Source of the DNA: Pseudomonadales bacterium
GTDB lineage: Bacteria; Pseudomonadota; Gammaproteobacteria; Pseudomonadales; Halieaceae
DNA: 64,000 nucleotides
Assembly: GCA_024234815.1 (NCBI GenBank)
Contig: JACKNO010000001.1
Span: 1,612,001-1,676,000 of the forward strand
Reading direction: 5' to 3'
Positions 17,348-26,024 of this stretch are shown piece by piece. The notes under the pieces are model-generated. The model saw only the letters and a program-made list of their open reading frames with translations, did no database searches and had not been told where the DNA came from. Within the stretch, counting starts at the first letter, position 1. Each line of letters starts with the position of its first letter. A program made the position numbers and the translations under genes.

Positions 17348-18082
17348 GTGACTACTACCCTCAGAAAACTCCTCAAGGCGATGCTCGGCAGCCTGCGTGA
17401 CCTGATGCCGATCTTCCTGGTCATCGTGTTTTTCCAGTTCGCCGTGTTGCACCAGCCCCTGCCCAATGTAGGCGAGCTGTTGCTGGGCGTGGTCTTCGTG
17501 GTCCTGGGCCTGACCTTTTTCATCCACGGCCTCGAGCAGGGACTGTTCCCGATCGGGGAATCCATGGCCACGGCTTTTGCCCGCAAGGGCAGCCTGTTCT
17601 GGCTGGTCGCCTTCGCGTTCTCCCTTGGGTTTGGCACAACGGTTGCCGAGCCGGCCCTGATAGCAGTGGCGGCGGAGGCCGCCGATGTCGCCGCGGGGGG
17701 CGCCATGATCGAGTCCGACGCGGCCTCCAGGGAGCGGTACGCCGACGGGCTGCGTTACACGGTAGCCCTGTCAGTAGGGTTGGCCATCGTTATCGGGGTG
17801 GTGCGAATACTCAAGGGCTGGCCCCTGCAGTGGTTGATTATTGGCGGCTATCTGCTGGTGGTTACCATGACCATCTTCGCGCCACCGGAAATCATCGGCA
17901 TCGCCTATGATTCAGGCGGCGTCACCACATCGACGATCACGGTACCGCTGGTGACGGCACTGGGCGTAGGCCTTGCCGCGTCGATTCGCGGCCGCAACCC
18001 CATGATCGACGGCTTTGGCCTGATCGCCCTGGCCTCCCTGACGCCGATGATCTTCGTGATGGCTTACGGGATGCTGATCTAG
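17348..18082 (+). CDS. DUF1538-family membrane protein, first half-transporter
   Basis: A 244-residue integral membrane protein of the uncharacterised DUF1538 family. Conserved features are FGTTVAEPALIAVAAEA around residues 97-113 and AYDSGGVTTSTITVPLVTA around 182-200, then RNPMIDGFGLIALASLTP. The two motifs, TxAEPxL and GVTTSTxTVPL, resemble broken-helix segments that line a substrate site, which is why a carrier or channel role is likely; the family function is not known to me. It starts with GTG after AAGAGG. Its stop shares one base with the start of the next DUF1538 gene, so the two are translationally coupled and probably form a heterodimer. Confidence 0.88.
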   Translation: MTTTLRKLLKAMLGSLRDLMPIFLVIVFFQFAVLHQPLPNVGELLLGVVFVVLGLTFFIHGLEQGLFPIGESMATAFARKGSLFWLVAFAFSLGFGTTVAEPALIAVAAEAADVAAGGAMIESDAASRERYADGLRYTVALSVGLAIVIGVVRILKGWPLQWLIIGGYLLVVTMTIFAPPEIIGIAYDSGGVTTSTITVPLVTALGVGLAASIRGRNPMIDGFGLIALASLTPMIFVMAYGMLI

Positions 18083-18891
18083 TGTCGATTCTGGCTGCCG
18101 TCGTGGAAGTCACCCTGAACACCGTCAGGGATGTGCTTCCCATTGCCGCCATTATGTTCGGATTCCAGTTTTTCGTGCTGCGGCGCGTACCGGCAAACCT
18201 GACATCGATTCTATGGGGTTTCGGCTGGGTGCTGGTAGGCCTGTCACTGTTCCTGTTGGGTCTGGAGTGGTGCCTTTTTCCGCTGGGGAGACTGATGGCC
18301 GGTCAGCTGACTGATCCCGCCTTTATCGAGGCAGGTCACGCCGCCGGCGCCATTGATTGGAAAGACTATTATTGGGTATATATTTTCGCGTTCGCCATCG
18401 GCTTCAGCACCACCATAGCTGAACCCTCGCTCATTGCGGTGGCCATGAAGGCGAATGAGGTATCGGGCGGCGCGATCAGCATATCTGGCTTGCGCATCTC
18501 CGTGGCCCTGGGAGTGGCGGTTGGAATATCCCTGGGTTGTTACCGCATCGTAGTGGGCGACCCCATCCACTGGTACATTATCGGCGGATACATAGTGGTG
18601 GTATTGCAGACCACGGTTGCGCCGAAACTGATTGTACCGCTGGCCTACGACTCCGGCGGCGTCACCACATCCACAGTGACAGTACCGCTGGTAGCTGCCC
18701 TGGGCCTGGGTCTGTCTGAGACGGTCCCCGGCAGAAACCCGCTTATCGATGGTTTCGGCCTGATCGCCTTCGCGAGTCTGTTCCCGGTTCTGTCGGTGAT
18801 GGCCTATGCACAGCTCGCGGAGTTCCGGGCAAAATTTTCAAAGCGTAAAAACCGAGACAGTAACACCAGGGCAGTAACACCTGACCGGTAA
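18082..18891 (+). CDS. DUF1538-family membrane protein, second half-transporter
   Basis: A 269-residue paralogue of the preceding gene. It keeps the same two signature blocks: FSTTIAEPSLIAVAMKANEV and LAYDSGGVTTSTVTVPLVA, then RNPLIDGFGLIAFASLFP. The C-terminus ends in a basic tail (KFSKRKNRDSNT) that should be cytoplasmic. GTG at 18082 overlaps the TAG of the upstream gene by one base. The fused double DUF1538 protein at 52017-53801 shows that the two halves can be one chain, supporting a pseudo-symmetric complex. A PII-like gene follows after 15 bases. Confidence 0.88.
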   Translation: MSILAAVVEVTLNTVRDVLPIAAIMFGFQFFVLRRVPANLTSILWGFGWVLVGLSLFLLGLEWCLFPLGRLMAGQLTDPAFIEAGHAAGAIDWKDYYWVYIFAFAIGFSTTIAEPSLIAVAMKANEVSGGAISISGLRISVALGVAVGISLGCYRIVVGDPIHWYIIGGYIVVVLQTTVAPKLIVPLAYDSGGVTTSTVTVPLVAALGLGLSETVPGRNPLIDGFGLIAFASLFPVLSVMAYAQLAEFRAKFSKRKNRDSNTRAVTPDR

Positions 18892-18906
18892 GATGAGGAA
18901 AGCACC

Positions 18907-19257
18907 ATGCACTTCAAGATGATCATCGTCTTCGTAGAGGACAGGAAAACAGATGCCGTTCTCAATGCGGCCCGGGAGAGCGGCGCGACCGGGGCAACCA
19001 TTATCCACAATGCCCGCGGAGAGGGCCTGAAAGTCAGCAAGACTTTTTTCGGGCTCTCGCTGGAAACCCAGCGGGATGTGCTGCTGATGCTGGTGGAAGA
19101 GCACCTGAGCCGCAGCATCCTTGAAAAGATAAGTCACGCCGGCCAGTTCGATAGCGAACCGGGCACTGGCATCGCCTTCCAGCTTGACGTGGAAGACGCA
19201 GTGGGTGTGGTCACCCAGGCACAGAAGATCACCAATGACGTGGAGGGGTTGCTGTGA
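18907..19257 (+). CDS. PII-like nitrogen-regulatory-type signalling protein
   Basis: A 116-residue protein with the ferredoxin-like layout of the PII superfamily: MHFKMIIVFVEDRKTDAVLNA (beta1-alpha1), GATGATIIHNARGEGL at the T-loop base, and a C-terminal GTGIAFQLDVEDAVGVV. The usual uridylylation tyrosine loop of GlnB is not present, so it would not be controlled by GlnD in the classical way. As a product of the DUF1538 operon it probably binds a nucleotide or other small ligand and gates the membrane pair, in the way GlnK gates AmtB or SbtB acts on SbtA; that is inference. It overlaps the CBS gene start. Confidence 0.82.
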   Translation: MHFKMIIVFVEDRKTDAVLNAARESGATGATIIHNARGEGLKVSKTFFGLSLETQRDVLLMLVEEHLSRSILEKISHAGQFDSEPGTGIAFQLDVEDAVGVVTQAQKITNDVEGLL

Positions 19258-19661
19258 TGCAAAAACGAATTATCAAGGCGCGCGATGTCATGCACTCGGA
19301 ACACCTGGAGCTGGACGGACTGGCCACCGTGGAAGAGGCACTCAATGCAATGAAGGTGGCCAACGCCAGTGTCGTTATCGTAAAAAAACGCCACGAGCAC
19401 GATGCCTATGGCATCCTGCTGCTGTCTGATATTGCCAAGAAGGTGTTGGCAAAGGACCGGGCCGCAGGGCGGGTAAACGTCTACGAGATCATGTCGAAAC
19501 CGGTGATTTCACTGGACCCGGACATGGATGTGCGCCACTGCGCGCGCATGTTCGAGCGCTTCGGGCTTTCCAGCGTCCCGGTCATCGAGAACGGCAAGGT
19601 GCTGGGTATCGTCAGTTATAGCGAGCTGGTATTCAAGGGCTTGTGTGAACTGGCCGGGTAA
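19254..19661 (+). CDS. CBS-domain-pair protein
   Basis: A 135-residue cytoplasmic protein made of two CBS motifs: DVMHSEHLELDGLATVEEAL with ILLLSDIAKKVL, and EIMSKPVISLDPDMDVRHCA with IVSYSELVFKGL. CBS pairs bind adenosyl ligands such as AMP, ATP or SAM and act as energy sensors. The start overlaps the PII-like stop by four bases (GTG 19254 or ATG 19257, both behind GGAGG). Coupled to a PII-like protein and two membrane proteins, it likely supplies an adenylate signal to the DUF1538 system. Confidence 0.85.
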   Translation: MMQKRIIKARDVMHSEHLELDGLATVEEALNAMKVANASVVIVKKRHEHDAYGILLLSDIAKKVLAKDRAAGRVNVYEIMSKPVISLDPDMDVRHCARMFERFGLSSVPVIENGKVLGIVSYSELVFKGLCELAG

Positions 19662-19793
19662 GCAGACCTTGCGCGCAGGTGTGGTTGGCCACATTTACAC
19701 AGATGAGATGGCGGCGCTGCAGTACAGGGTGGCCGGGAAGGGAGCGGGGTAGTATTGTTTGTTCCACAGCTTTATTTTTCACATGGAGTTCGC

Positions 19794-20972
19794 ATGACCA
19801 GACTGGCGACTTTTCTTTTCCTGCTCCTCGTTACTACCGGGCTTTCAGCTCAGGAAGTGGCGGTACACTCGCCTGCCGATGCAGCGGCCTCATCCCCGCA
19901 GATGCGGTTCAAGGCCCTCGCGCTGACCTGTCTGCACCAGGAATACCCCAATAAAATTTCGCACGTGATGTCCTCCGATAAGGATGTCGGCCCACCACGG
20001 CAACTCACGCCGGTGTTCTACGGCTGTTACGACTGGCATTCCGCCGTGCACGGCCACTGGCTGCTGGTGCGCCTGCTGCGACTCTATCCGCAGGACGCCG
20101 ATACGGCGCAGGTCGAAGCCGCGCTGGATGCCAGCTTTCAGGCGGACGCTGTTGCGGCGGAAGTCGCCTACATCAGCGACCCGCAACGGGCATCGTTTGA
20201 GCGCCCTTACGGCGCCGCCTGGTTGTTGCAGCTGACCACAGAACTGCGTGAATGGGATGATCCGCGTGCCGCGCAATGGCTGGAAATCCTGGCGCCGCTG
20301 GAAGCTATATATGTTGCCAACACGAGCAAATGGCTGGGCAAGCTGGCCTATCCCATTCGCATTGGTGAGCACTCGCAAACCGCCTTCGCCTTTGCTTTAT
20401 TCATCGACTGGGCGCGCGTCGCTGGTGACGAAGCCTTCCTGGCGCTGGTCACTGAACGTTCAAGGCAGTTCTACCTAGGTGACACTGACTGCCCCCTGGC
20501 CTATGAACCGGGCGGGCAGGATTTTCTCTCGCCCTGCCTTGCCGAAGCGGACCTGATGCGGCGCCTGCTGCCGCCCGCGAAATACGCCCAGTGGCTGAAA
20601 GGCTTCCTCCCGGGCATCCCGTTGGACGGCGACCCCGATTGGCTACCACTGGCTGAAGTCACGGACCGTACCGATGGCAAAATCGCGCACCTGGACGGCT
20701 TGCACCTGAGCCGGGCCTGGGCCCTGAACGGCATGGCGGCCGGGCTTCCGGACTCCGACCCACGCCTACCGGCCATCGAGGCCGCGGCCAGGGCTCAGGC
20801 ACTGGCCGGGCTGGCCGCCGTGACCGGCGAACACTACGAAGGTGGCCACTGGCTGGGATCGTTTGCCACCTACCTGCAGACCGGGCGCGGCACCGGCATT
20901 CCGCTCGCTATCCCCGCCGATGCCGCCGGCCCTGCGCCCACAGAGGCGGAAGCCGCCCCGGGCGCTATGTAG
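19794..20972 (+). CDS. Exported DUF2891-family protein
   Basis: A 392-residue protein with a signal peptide (MTRLATFLFLLLVTTGLSAQ). The mature part is alpha-helical and matches the DUF2891 pattern: FYGCYDWHSAVHGHWLL, RPYGAAWLLQLTTELREW, GEHSQTAFAFALFIDWAR, GGQDFLSPCLAEADLMRR and GGHWLGSFATYL near the end. The conserved Asp-Trp-His-Ser-xx-His cluster and repeated helix pairs suggest an (alpha/alpha) toroid like that of glycan-active enzymes, but no activity is established. The ATG at 19794 follows GGAG. Downstream is the GltS remnant on the other strand. Confidence 0.83.
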   Translation: MTRLATFLFLLLVTTGLSAQEVAVHSPADAAASSPQMRFKALALTCLHQEYPNKISHVMSSDKDVGPPRQLTPVFYGCYDWHSAVHGHWLLVRLLRLYPQDADTAQVEAALDASFQADAVAAEVAYISDPQRASFERPYGAAWLLQLTTELREWDDPRAAQWLEILAPLEAIYVANTSKWLGKLAYPIRIGEHSQTAFAFALFIDWARVAGDEAFLALVTERSRQFYLGDTDCPLAYEPGGQDFLSPCLAEADLMRRLLPPAKYAQWLKGFLPGIPLDGDPDWLPLAEVTDRTDGKIAHLDGLHLSRAWALNGMAAGLPDSDPRLPAIEAAARAQALAGLAAVTGEHYEGGHWLGSFATYLQTGRGTGIPLAIPADAAGPAPTEAEAAPGAM

Positions 20973-21034
20973 GCCCGCATTGGACGCAGGGAGCCCCGAC
21001 CTTCACCGGTCGCGGAGTTCGCCGCTGATTCATC

Positions 21035-21379
21035 TCAAAAATTCGCGATGAAATACGGGATCAGCAGTGCGTTGACGAGATCGATAAAAAACGCGCAAAC
21101 CAGCGGCACCACAAGGAAAGCCAGGTCGGCCGCGCCATAGCGGTGCGCGACTGCCGTCATATTCGCCATTGCCGTGGAACCGAGGGAGATGCCCCCAAAA
21201 CCGCTGCAGACTACCGCGGCGTCATAGTCGCGACCCATGGCGGGGAATTCCGTCGCGCCCGAGGCTTGGGCGATGGCGGCTCCCTGGACCAGGATTATTG
21301 CGGCGCAGCACAGCACGCGGAGGAGCTCAACCCTGAGCATTACTGACCACAGCATCTTGCGTAGACTCCGGCGGATCAT
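21035..21379 (-). pseudogene. GltS sodium/glutamate symporter, C-terminal remnant
   Basis: The open frame encodes about 114 residues matching only the C-terminal quarter of GltS: GRDYDAAVVCSGFGGISLGS, then TAMANMTAVAHRYGAADLAF, LVVPLVCAFFIDLVNALLIP and YFIANF. Full GltS has about 400 residues with an inverted-repeat membrane fold, and nothing resembling the N-terminal three quarters is found in the 200 bases upstream. It is therefore most likely a decayed stump rather than a working carrier. It lies between the DUF2891 gene and the qor operon, close to the glutamine/asparagine locus, where glutamate uptake would have made sense. Confidence 0.7.
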
Positions 21380-21483
21380 GTGTGTAACCCAGCCATCCCT
21401 ATAGATGAGTCGGCGCAGAGGCGGCGGCGACTTCATCCAGTCCCTCGCGGAGTTTGTCGGCCCAGCGCCTGCGGCTTGCATTT

Positions 21484-21501
21484 CTGTCATGAATTGAAAA
21501 G
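21484..21501 (+). promoter_or_regulatory. Conserved 18-bp site upstream of qor
   Basis: CTGTCATGAATTGAAAAG, ending 95 bases before the qor start and pointing toward it. It is one of six related sequences in the window (see 38509, 42887, 43085, 50097, 51188), four of them near-identical, and is taken as an operator for the AraC-type regulator at 50137-51135. Confidence 0.6.
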
Positions 21502-21596
21502 ACATGGTCGCCCCAAGCAAAGCATCCCGCCCGGTGAGCGCGTACTGTAACGATATACACCAAAGCTTCACGCAACAACCAAGGGAGTAAGCGCAC

Positions 21597-22577
21597 ATGG
21601 CACAGGCAATACGTTTCCATTCGACAGGCGGACCAGAGGTCCTGCAACTGGAACAGGTCGAGGTCGGCGATCCCGGTCCCGGCGAGGTGCGCATGCGCCA
21701 CGTGGCCGTGGGACTGAACTTCGCGGACACCTATTTCCGCAATGGCACCTACCCGGTGCCCCTCCCCGCCGGTATGGGCGTGGAAGCCGCTGGCGTGATC
21801 CAGGCGGTGGGGCCGGGCGTCACCGGCTTCGCACCCGGTGATCGGGTCACTTACACCGGCTTTATCAACACCCTGGGCGCCTACAGCACCGAGCGCATCG
21901 TGCCCGCCGCACCGCTCATCAAGCTGCCCGAGGGTATCGCCTTCGAGACCGCCGCGGCGATGACCATGCGCGGCCTGACCTCGGCCTACCTGATGCGTCG
22001 CATCTATCCTTTCCAGGAAGGGGATTCGATCCTCCTGCACGCGGCCGCCGGCGGCGTGGGATTGATCGTATCGCAATGGGCGAAGCTGCTGGGCCTCACC
22101 GTGATCGGCACAGTGTCGACCGAAGAGAAGGCCGCGATCGCCCGGGCTCACGGCTGCGACCACACCATTAACTATAGCCATGAGGATGTGGCGACCCGGG
22201 TACGGGAACTGACCGGCGGTGTCGGCGTGTCCGTGGTGTTCGACAGCGTTGGCCGGACGACCTTCATGTCCTCGCTGGATTCACTCAAGCGCCGTGGCCT
22301 GCTGGTCTGCGTAGGCACGGCATCGGGCACCATCCCGCCGTTCGATCCCCAACTGCTCGCCATGAAGGGCTCTTTGTTCATGACCCGACCGGCCCTGGCT
22401 GACTACATTGCCGACCCGGCGGAGAAGGCCGCCCTGGGCGAGGAGATATTCGGGCACGTGGCCGCGGGACGTATCCGCATCGAGATCAACCAGCACTACG
22501 CGCTCAGGGATGCCGTGCGGGCGCACCAGGACCTGGAGTCGCGCAAGACTACTGGTTCTTCCATTTTTGTCATTTAG
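21597..22577 (+). CDS. qor: Quinone oxidoreductase (zeta-crystallin type, NADPH-dependent)
   Basis: A 326-residue medium-chain reductase without the catalytic-zinc ligands of alcohol dehydrogenases. The family blocks are GLNFADTYFRNGTYPVPLPA, GMGVEAAGVIQAVGPGV, the nucleotide-binding AAAGGVGLIVSQWAKLLG (AxxGxxG) and GTVSTEEKAAIARAHGCDH. It reduces quinones or alpha,beta-unsaturated carbonyls with NADPH. It heads a run of qor, a TauD-type dioxygenase and an MFS carrier on the same strand (gaps of 14 and 64 bases), so the physiological substrate is probably an intermediate of the pathway those genes serve. Confidence 0.92.
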   Translation: MAQAIRFHSTGGPEVLQLEQVEVGDPGPGEVRMRHVAVGLNFADTYFRNGTYPVPLPAGMGVEAAGVIQAVGPGVTGFAPGDRVTYTGFINTLGAYSTERIVPAAPLIKLPEGIAFETAAAMTMRGLTSAYLMRRIYPFQEGDSILLHAAAGGVGLIVSQWAKLLGLTVIGTVSTEEKAAIARAHGCDHTINYSHEDVATRVRELTGGVGVSVVFDSVGRTTFMSSLDSLKRRGLLVCVGTASGTIPPFDPQLLAMKGSLFMTRPALADYIADPAEKAALGEEIFGHVAAGRIRIEINQHYALRDAVRAHQDLESRKTTGSSIFVI

Positions 22578-22591
22578 ATGAGGTGAATACC

Positions 22592-23440
22592 ATGCGTGTG
22601 GAACCACTGACCTGCAGCCTGGGCGCCGAACTGAAGGGCGTCAATCTCGCGGACGCTGCCCGCGACGACGATCTGTTTGCCGAGATCCGGGCCCTGCTGC
22701 TGAAGCATCGCGTCCTGTTTCTGCGCGACCAGGACATCAGTCGCGCCGAGCACGTGGCCTTCGCCAGGCGGTTCGGCGAGTTGGAGGACCACCCGGTGGC
22801 GGGCAGCGACCCGGAGAACCCCGGCCTCGTGCGCATCTACAAAAACCCAGACCAGCCCAACGACCGCTACGAGAACGCCTGGCATACGGACGCCACCTGG
22901 CGGGTTGCGCCGCCTATGGGTTGCGTGCTGCGCTGCGTTGAGACCCCGGAGGTCGGCGGCGACACGATGTGGGCCAACATGGTGCTCGCCTACGAAAACC
23001 TGCCGGAGGATATCAAGACAAAGATCGCCGGCCTGCGTGCGCGCCACTCGATCGAGGCCAGCTTCGGCGCGGCCATGCCGATCGAGAAGCGCCTCGCCCT
23101 GAAGGAGCAATTTCCCGACGCCGAACACCCGGTGGTGCGCGTCCACCCCGAGACCGGGGAGGAGGTGCTGTTTGTCAACGCCTTCACCACCCACTTCACC
23201 AACTACCACACGGCGGCAAACGTGCGCTTCGGCCAGGACGCCAATCCGGGTGCTGCGGATCTGCTGCGTTACCTGGTCAGCCAGGCGAATATCCCGGAAT
23301 ACCAGGTGCGCTGGCGCTGGCAGAAAAACAGCATGGCCATTTGGGACAATCGCAGCACCCAGCACTATGCTGTTATGGACTACCAGCCCTGCCATCGCAA
23401 GATGGAGCGGGCGGGAATCATCGGCGACGTGCCGTTCTGA
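22592..23440 (+). CDS. TauD/TfdA-family Fe(II)/2-oxoglutarate dioxygenase
   Basis: A 282-residue dioxygenase. The iron triad is visible as WHTDATW (HxD) and STQHYAV (distal His), followed by the 2-oxoglutarate-binding arginine in MERAG/HRKMERAG. NFTTHFTNYH-like FTTHFTNYHTAANVRF is the TauD-family central block. Taurine, sulfonates, aryloxyalkanoates and alkyl sulfates are typical substrates; which one applies cannot be read. ATG 22592 follows GAGGTG directly and is preferred over the GTG at 22583. The MFS gene downstream is a good candidate importer of the substrate. Confidence 0.9.
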   Translation: MRVEPLTCSLGAELKGVNLADAARDDDLFAEIRALLLKHRVLFLRDQDISRAEHVAFARRFGELEDHPVAGSDPENPGLVRIYKNPDQPNDRYENAWHTDATWRVAPPMGCVLRCVETPEVGGDTMWANMVLAYENLPEDIKTKIAGLRARHSIEASFGAAMPIEKRLALKEQFPDAEHPVVRVHPETGEEVLFVNAFTTHFTNYHTAANVRFGQDANPGAADLLRYLVSQANIPEYQVRWRWQKNSMAIWDNRSTQHYAVMDYQPCHRKMERAGIIGDVPF

Positions 23441-23504
23441 CCAGGCTGCCGTGTCCCGGTAGCAGGCGCACCGGGATGCCGCCGACTTCAAGGAGTTTCC
23501 AGTC

Positions 23505-24833
23505 GTGGCAATATCTCCGCCCATAAACGAGACAGGCCCCGCCGTCCATGTGACGCGCAGGTACGCCTGGGTCGTGTTCGCGCTGACCTTCGGATTGCTG
23601 ATTTCCGACTATATGTCGCGGCAGGTCCTGAATGCCGTCTTTCCGCTGCTCAAGGCCGACTGGGCATTGACCGATGCCCAACTCGGCTCCCTGAGTGGCA
23701 TCGTGGCGCTGATGGTCGGGCTGTTGACCTTCCCGCTGTCCCTGGCCGCGGACCGCTGGGGGCGGATTCGCAGCCTGACCCTGATGGCCGTCCTGTGGAG
23801 CCTCGCGACCCTGGCCTGCGCCCTGTCGCGCAACTACCAGGATATGTTCATCGCCCGACTCTTCGTCGGTGTCGGTGAGGCCGCCTACGGCAGTGTCGGC
23901 ATCGCGGTGGTGCTCAGCGTATTTCCGCAGAATATGCGGGCGACCGTGACCAGCGCCTTCATGGCCGGCGGTATGTTCGGTTCCGTGCTCGGTATGGGGC
24001 TGGGCGGCGTACTGGCCGAGCACTTCGGCTGGCGCGGCTCTTTTTCCGGCATGGCGATAGTGGGCCTGGTACTGGCCGTCGCCTACCCCTTTATCGTGCG
24101 CGAGTCGCGGATCGGGACCAGCCCCAAGCGCCCCGAACCCGGTTCGACCCCGGCCGCCGTCGGCGCCGGCAAGGGTTTTCGTCAGTCACCGCTGTGGAGC
24201 CTGTTCTCAACGCGTTCGGTGATCTGTGCCTACATCGGCAGCGGCCTGCAGCTGTTCATCAGCGGCGCGTTGATGGCCTGGATGCCCAGCTTCCTGAACC
24301 GGTACTATGACATGGAAATCGATCGCGCCGGAGTCACGGCGTCCGTATTCGTACTCGCCAGCGGTGCCGGCATGGTACTCTGCGGCATGCTCAGTGATCG
24401 CCTGTGCCAGAATCAGCCCGGTCGCAAGATTGCGCTGGCGGTGACCTACAGCGGCCTTTGTTGCGTCATGTTGTTAGTGGGCTTTCAGCAGGAACCGGGG
24501 GTTCTGCAGTTGGCCCTGATCGCCGCCGGGATGTTCGTCGCGGCGGGCACTACCGGCCCCGCGGGCGCGATGGTCGCCAACCTGACTCACCCGCTGATCC
24601 ACGGCACGGCCTTTGCTACCCTGACGCTGGCCAACAACCTGCTGGGTCTCGCGCCCGGACCTTTCGTGACAGGATTGATCGCCGACAGCCACGGGCTGAT
24701 GACCGCCCTGCAATGGCTTCCGCTGATGAGCCTGGGTTCGATACTGGTATTTATGATGGCGTACCGCTCCTACCACGGTGACCTGGAGCGAATCGCGGAT
24801 TTCACTGCCACCAAACCGGCGCGCGCCGCCTGA
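23505..24833 (+). CDS. MFS transporter (organic acid/aromatic acid type)
   Basis: A 442-residue carrier with about 12 helices. The signature between helices 2 and 3 is PLSLAADRWGRIRSLTLMA and the N-terminal helix has WVVFALTFGLLISDYMSRQV (DY/S motif of the anion:cation symporter type), with GTTGPAGAMVANLTHP in the second half. GTG 23505 sits behind AAGGAG. It follows the TauD-type gene and precedes the YeiH-type gene on the same strand, so it may import the sulfonate or acid cleaved by the dioxygenase. Confidence 0.87.
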   Translation: MAISPPINETGPAVHVTRRYAWVVFALTFGLLISDYMSRQVLNAVFPLLKADWALTDAQLGSLSGIVALMVGLLTFPLSLAADRWGRIRSLTLMAVLWSLATLACALSRNYQDMFIARLFVGVGEAAYGSVGIAVVLSVFPQNMRATVTSAFMAGGMFGSVLGMGLGGVLAEHFGWRGSFSGMAIVGLVLAVAYPFIVRESRIGTSPKRPEPGSTPAAVGAGKGFRQSPLWSLFSTRSVICAYIGSGLQLFISGALMAWMPSFLNRYYDMEIDRAGVTASVFVLASGAGMVLCGMLSDRLCQNQPGRKIALAVTYSGLCCVMLLVGFQQEPGVLQLALIAAGMFVAAGTTGPAGAMVANLTHPLIHGTAFATLTLANNLLGLAPGPFVTGLIADSHGLMTALQWLPLMSLGSILVFMMAYRSYHGDLERIADFTATKPARAA

Positions 24834-24855
24834 CGACAGCCTGGGAGACCCTTCG

Positions 24856-25869
24856 ATGATCAGTACCCGCTTGGCCGCCGCACGGCAGAGTACCCAAAAC
24901 CTGTGGCCGGGAATACTGGTCTGCCTGACGGTGGCGGCAGCCGCCAATTTCCTGTCCGAGCATTACCAGGCACCCCTGATGTTGTTCGCCCTGCTGCTGG
25001 GAATGGCGCTGAATTTTCTCGGCGACAACGACGCCTGCAAGCCGGGCATCGAGTTTGCGGCGCGTTCGCTGTTGAGAATAGGTGTCGCGCTGCTCGGGGT
25101 ACGCATTACCTTTGACCAGATTTCCAGCCTGGGATGGCAGCCGGTGCTGCTGGTCGTGGGAGCGGTCGTGGCCACCATCCTGGTTTCTATGGCGGCCGCG
25201 CGGGCAATGGGATTCAACACCCTGTTCGGATTGCTGAGCGGCGGTGCGACGGCCATCTGCGGCGCTTCCGCAGCGCTCGCGCTGTCAGCCGCGCTGCCGG
25301 CCCACTCGGGCAAGGAGCGCGCCACCCTGTTCACGGTGATCGGTGTCTCCGCGCTGTCGACCATCGCCATGATCGCCTATCCCATGCTGGTGGAGGCGGT
25401 TGGCCTGGACCCGCAACAGGCGGGCGTGTTCCTGGGCGGGACAATTCACGACGTCGCCCAGGTGGTGGGCGCGGGCTACAGCATGTCGCAGGAAACAGGC
25501 GACACCGCCACCGTGGTGAAACTGATGCGGGTGGCCATGCTGCTGCCGGTGATTGTCGCGGCCGCCCTGATCACCCGCGCCCGGGGAGGACACGTCGAGG
25601 GGACCCCACGGCCCCCGCTGCTGCCGTGGTTCGCAGTCGCCTTCCTGGGCTTCGTGGTGATCAACAGCATGGGCTGGATACCGGCCCCGGCGCAGCTCGC
25701 GGGCAATCATATCTCCATGTGGTGCCTGACCACCGCCATTGCGGCAATCGGAGTAAAGACCCAGCTGAAAGAGCTGGTGGCCGTTGGCATCAAGCCGATT
25801 CTGCTCATGCTCGGCGAGACCGCGTTCCTGGCAGCGCTGGTGCTGGCAGTGTTGCACTGGGGTGGTTGA
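24856..25869 (+). CDS. YeiH-type putative sulfate/sulfite exporter (UPF0324)
   Basis: A 337-residue, roughly ten-helix membrane protein of the YeiH family. Typical blocks are LLRIGVALLGVRITFDQI, GGATAICGASAALALSAAL, GGTIHDVAQVVGAGYSMS and AIAAIGVKTQLKELV. The family is thought to move sulfate or sulfite outward, but direct proof is sparse. Lying 22 bases after the MFS gene behind a TauD-type dioxygenase, it fits release of sulfite from sulfonate cleavage: the group could then be importer, desulfonating oxygenase and sulfite exporter. This reading is inference from gene order. Confidence 0.85.
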   Translation: MISTRLAAARQSTQNLWPGILVCLTVAAAANFLSEHYQAPLMLFALLLGMALNFLGDNDACKPGIEFAARSLLRIGVALLGVRITFDQISSLGWQPVLLVVGAVVATILVSMAAARAMGFNTLFGLLSGGATAICGASAALALSAALPAHSGKERATLFTVIGVSALSTIAMIAYPMLVEAVGLDPQQAGVFLGGTIHDVAQVVGAGYSMSQETGDTATVVKLMRVAMLLPVIVAAALITRARGGHVEGTPRPPLLPWFAVAFLGFVVINSMGWIPAPAQLAGNHISMWCLTTAIAAIGVKTQLKELVAVGIKPILLMLGETAFLAALVLAVLHWGG

Positions 25870-26024
25870 TTGCAGGTTCCCGGTCGCAAGCCGACGATAA
25901 TCTTGGAGCGGTTTATCGGTGGATGAAAAGTGCAAATGCGAATCTTCGCGGTGGCATAGCCCAGCGCGATGCGCACAAACAGGGCCATGACAGGTAATGC
26001 GACCAGCTGTGACGGAGGTCATCG

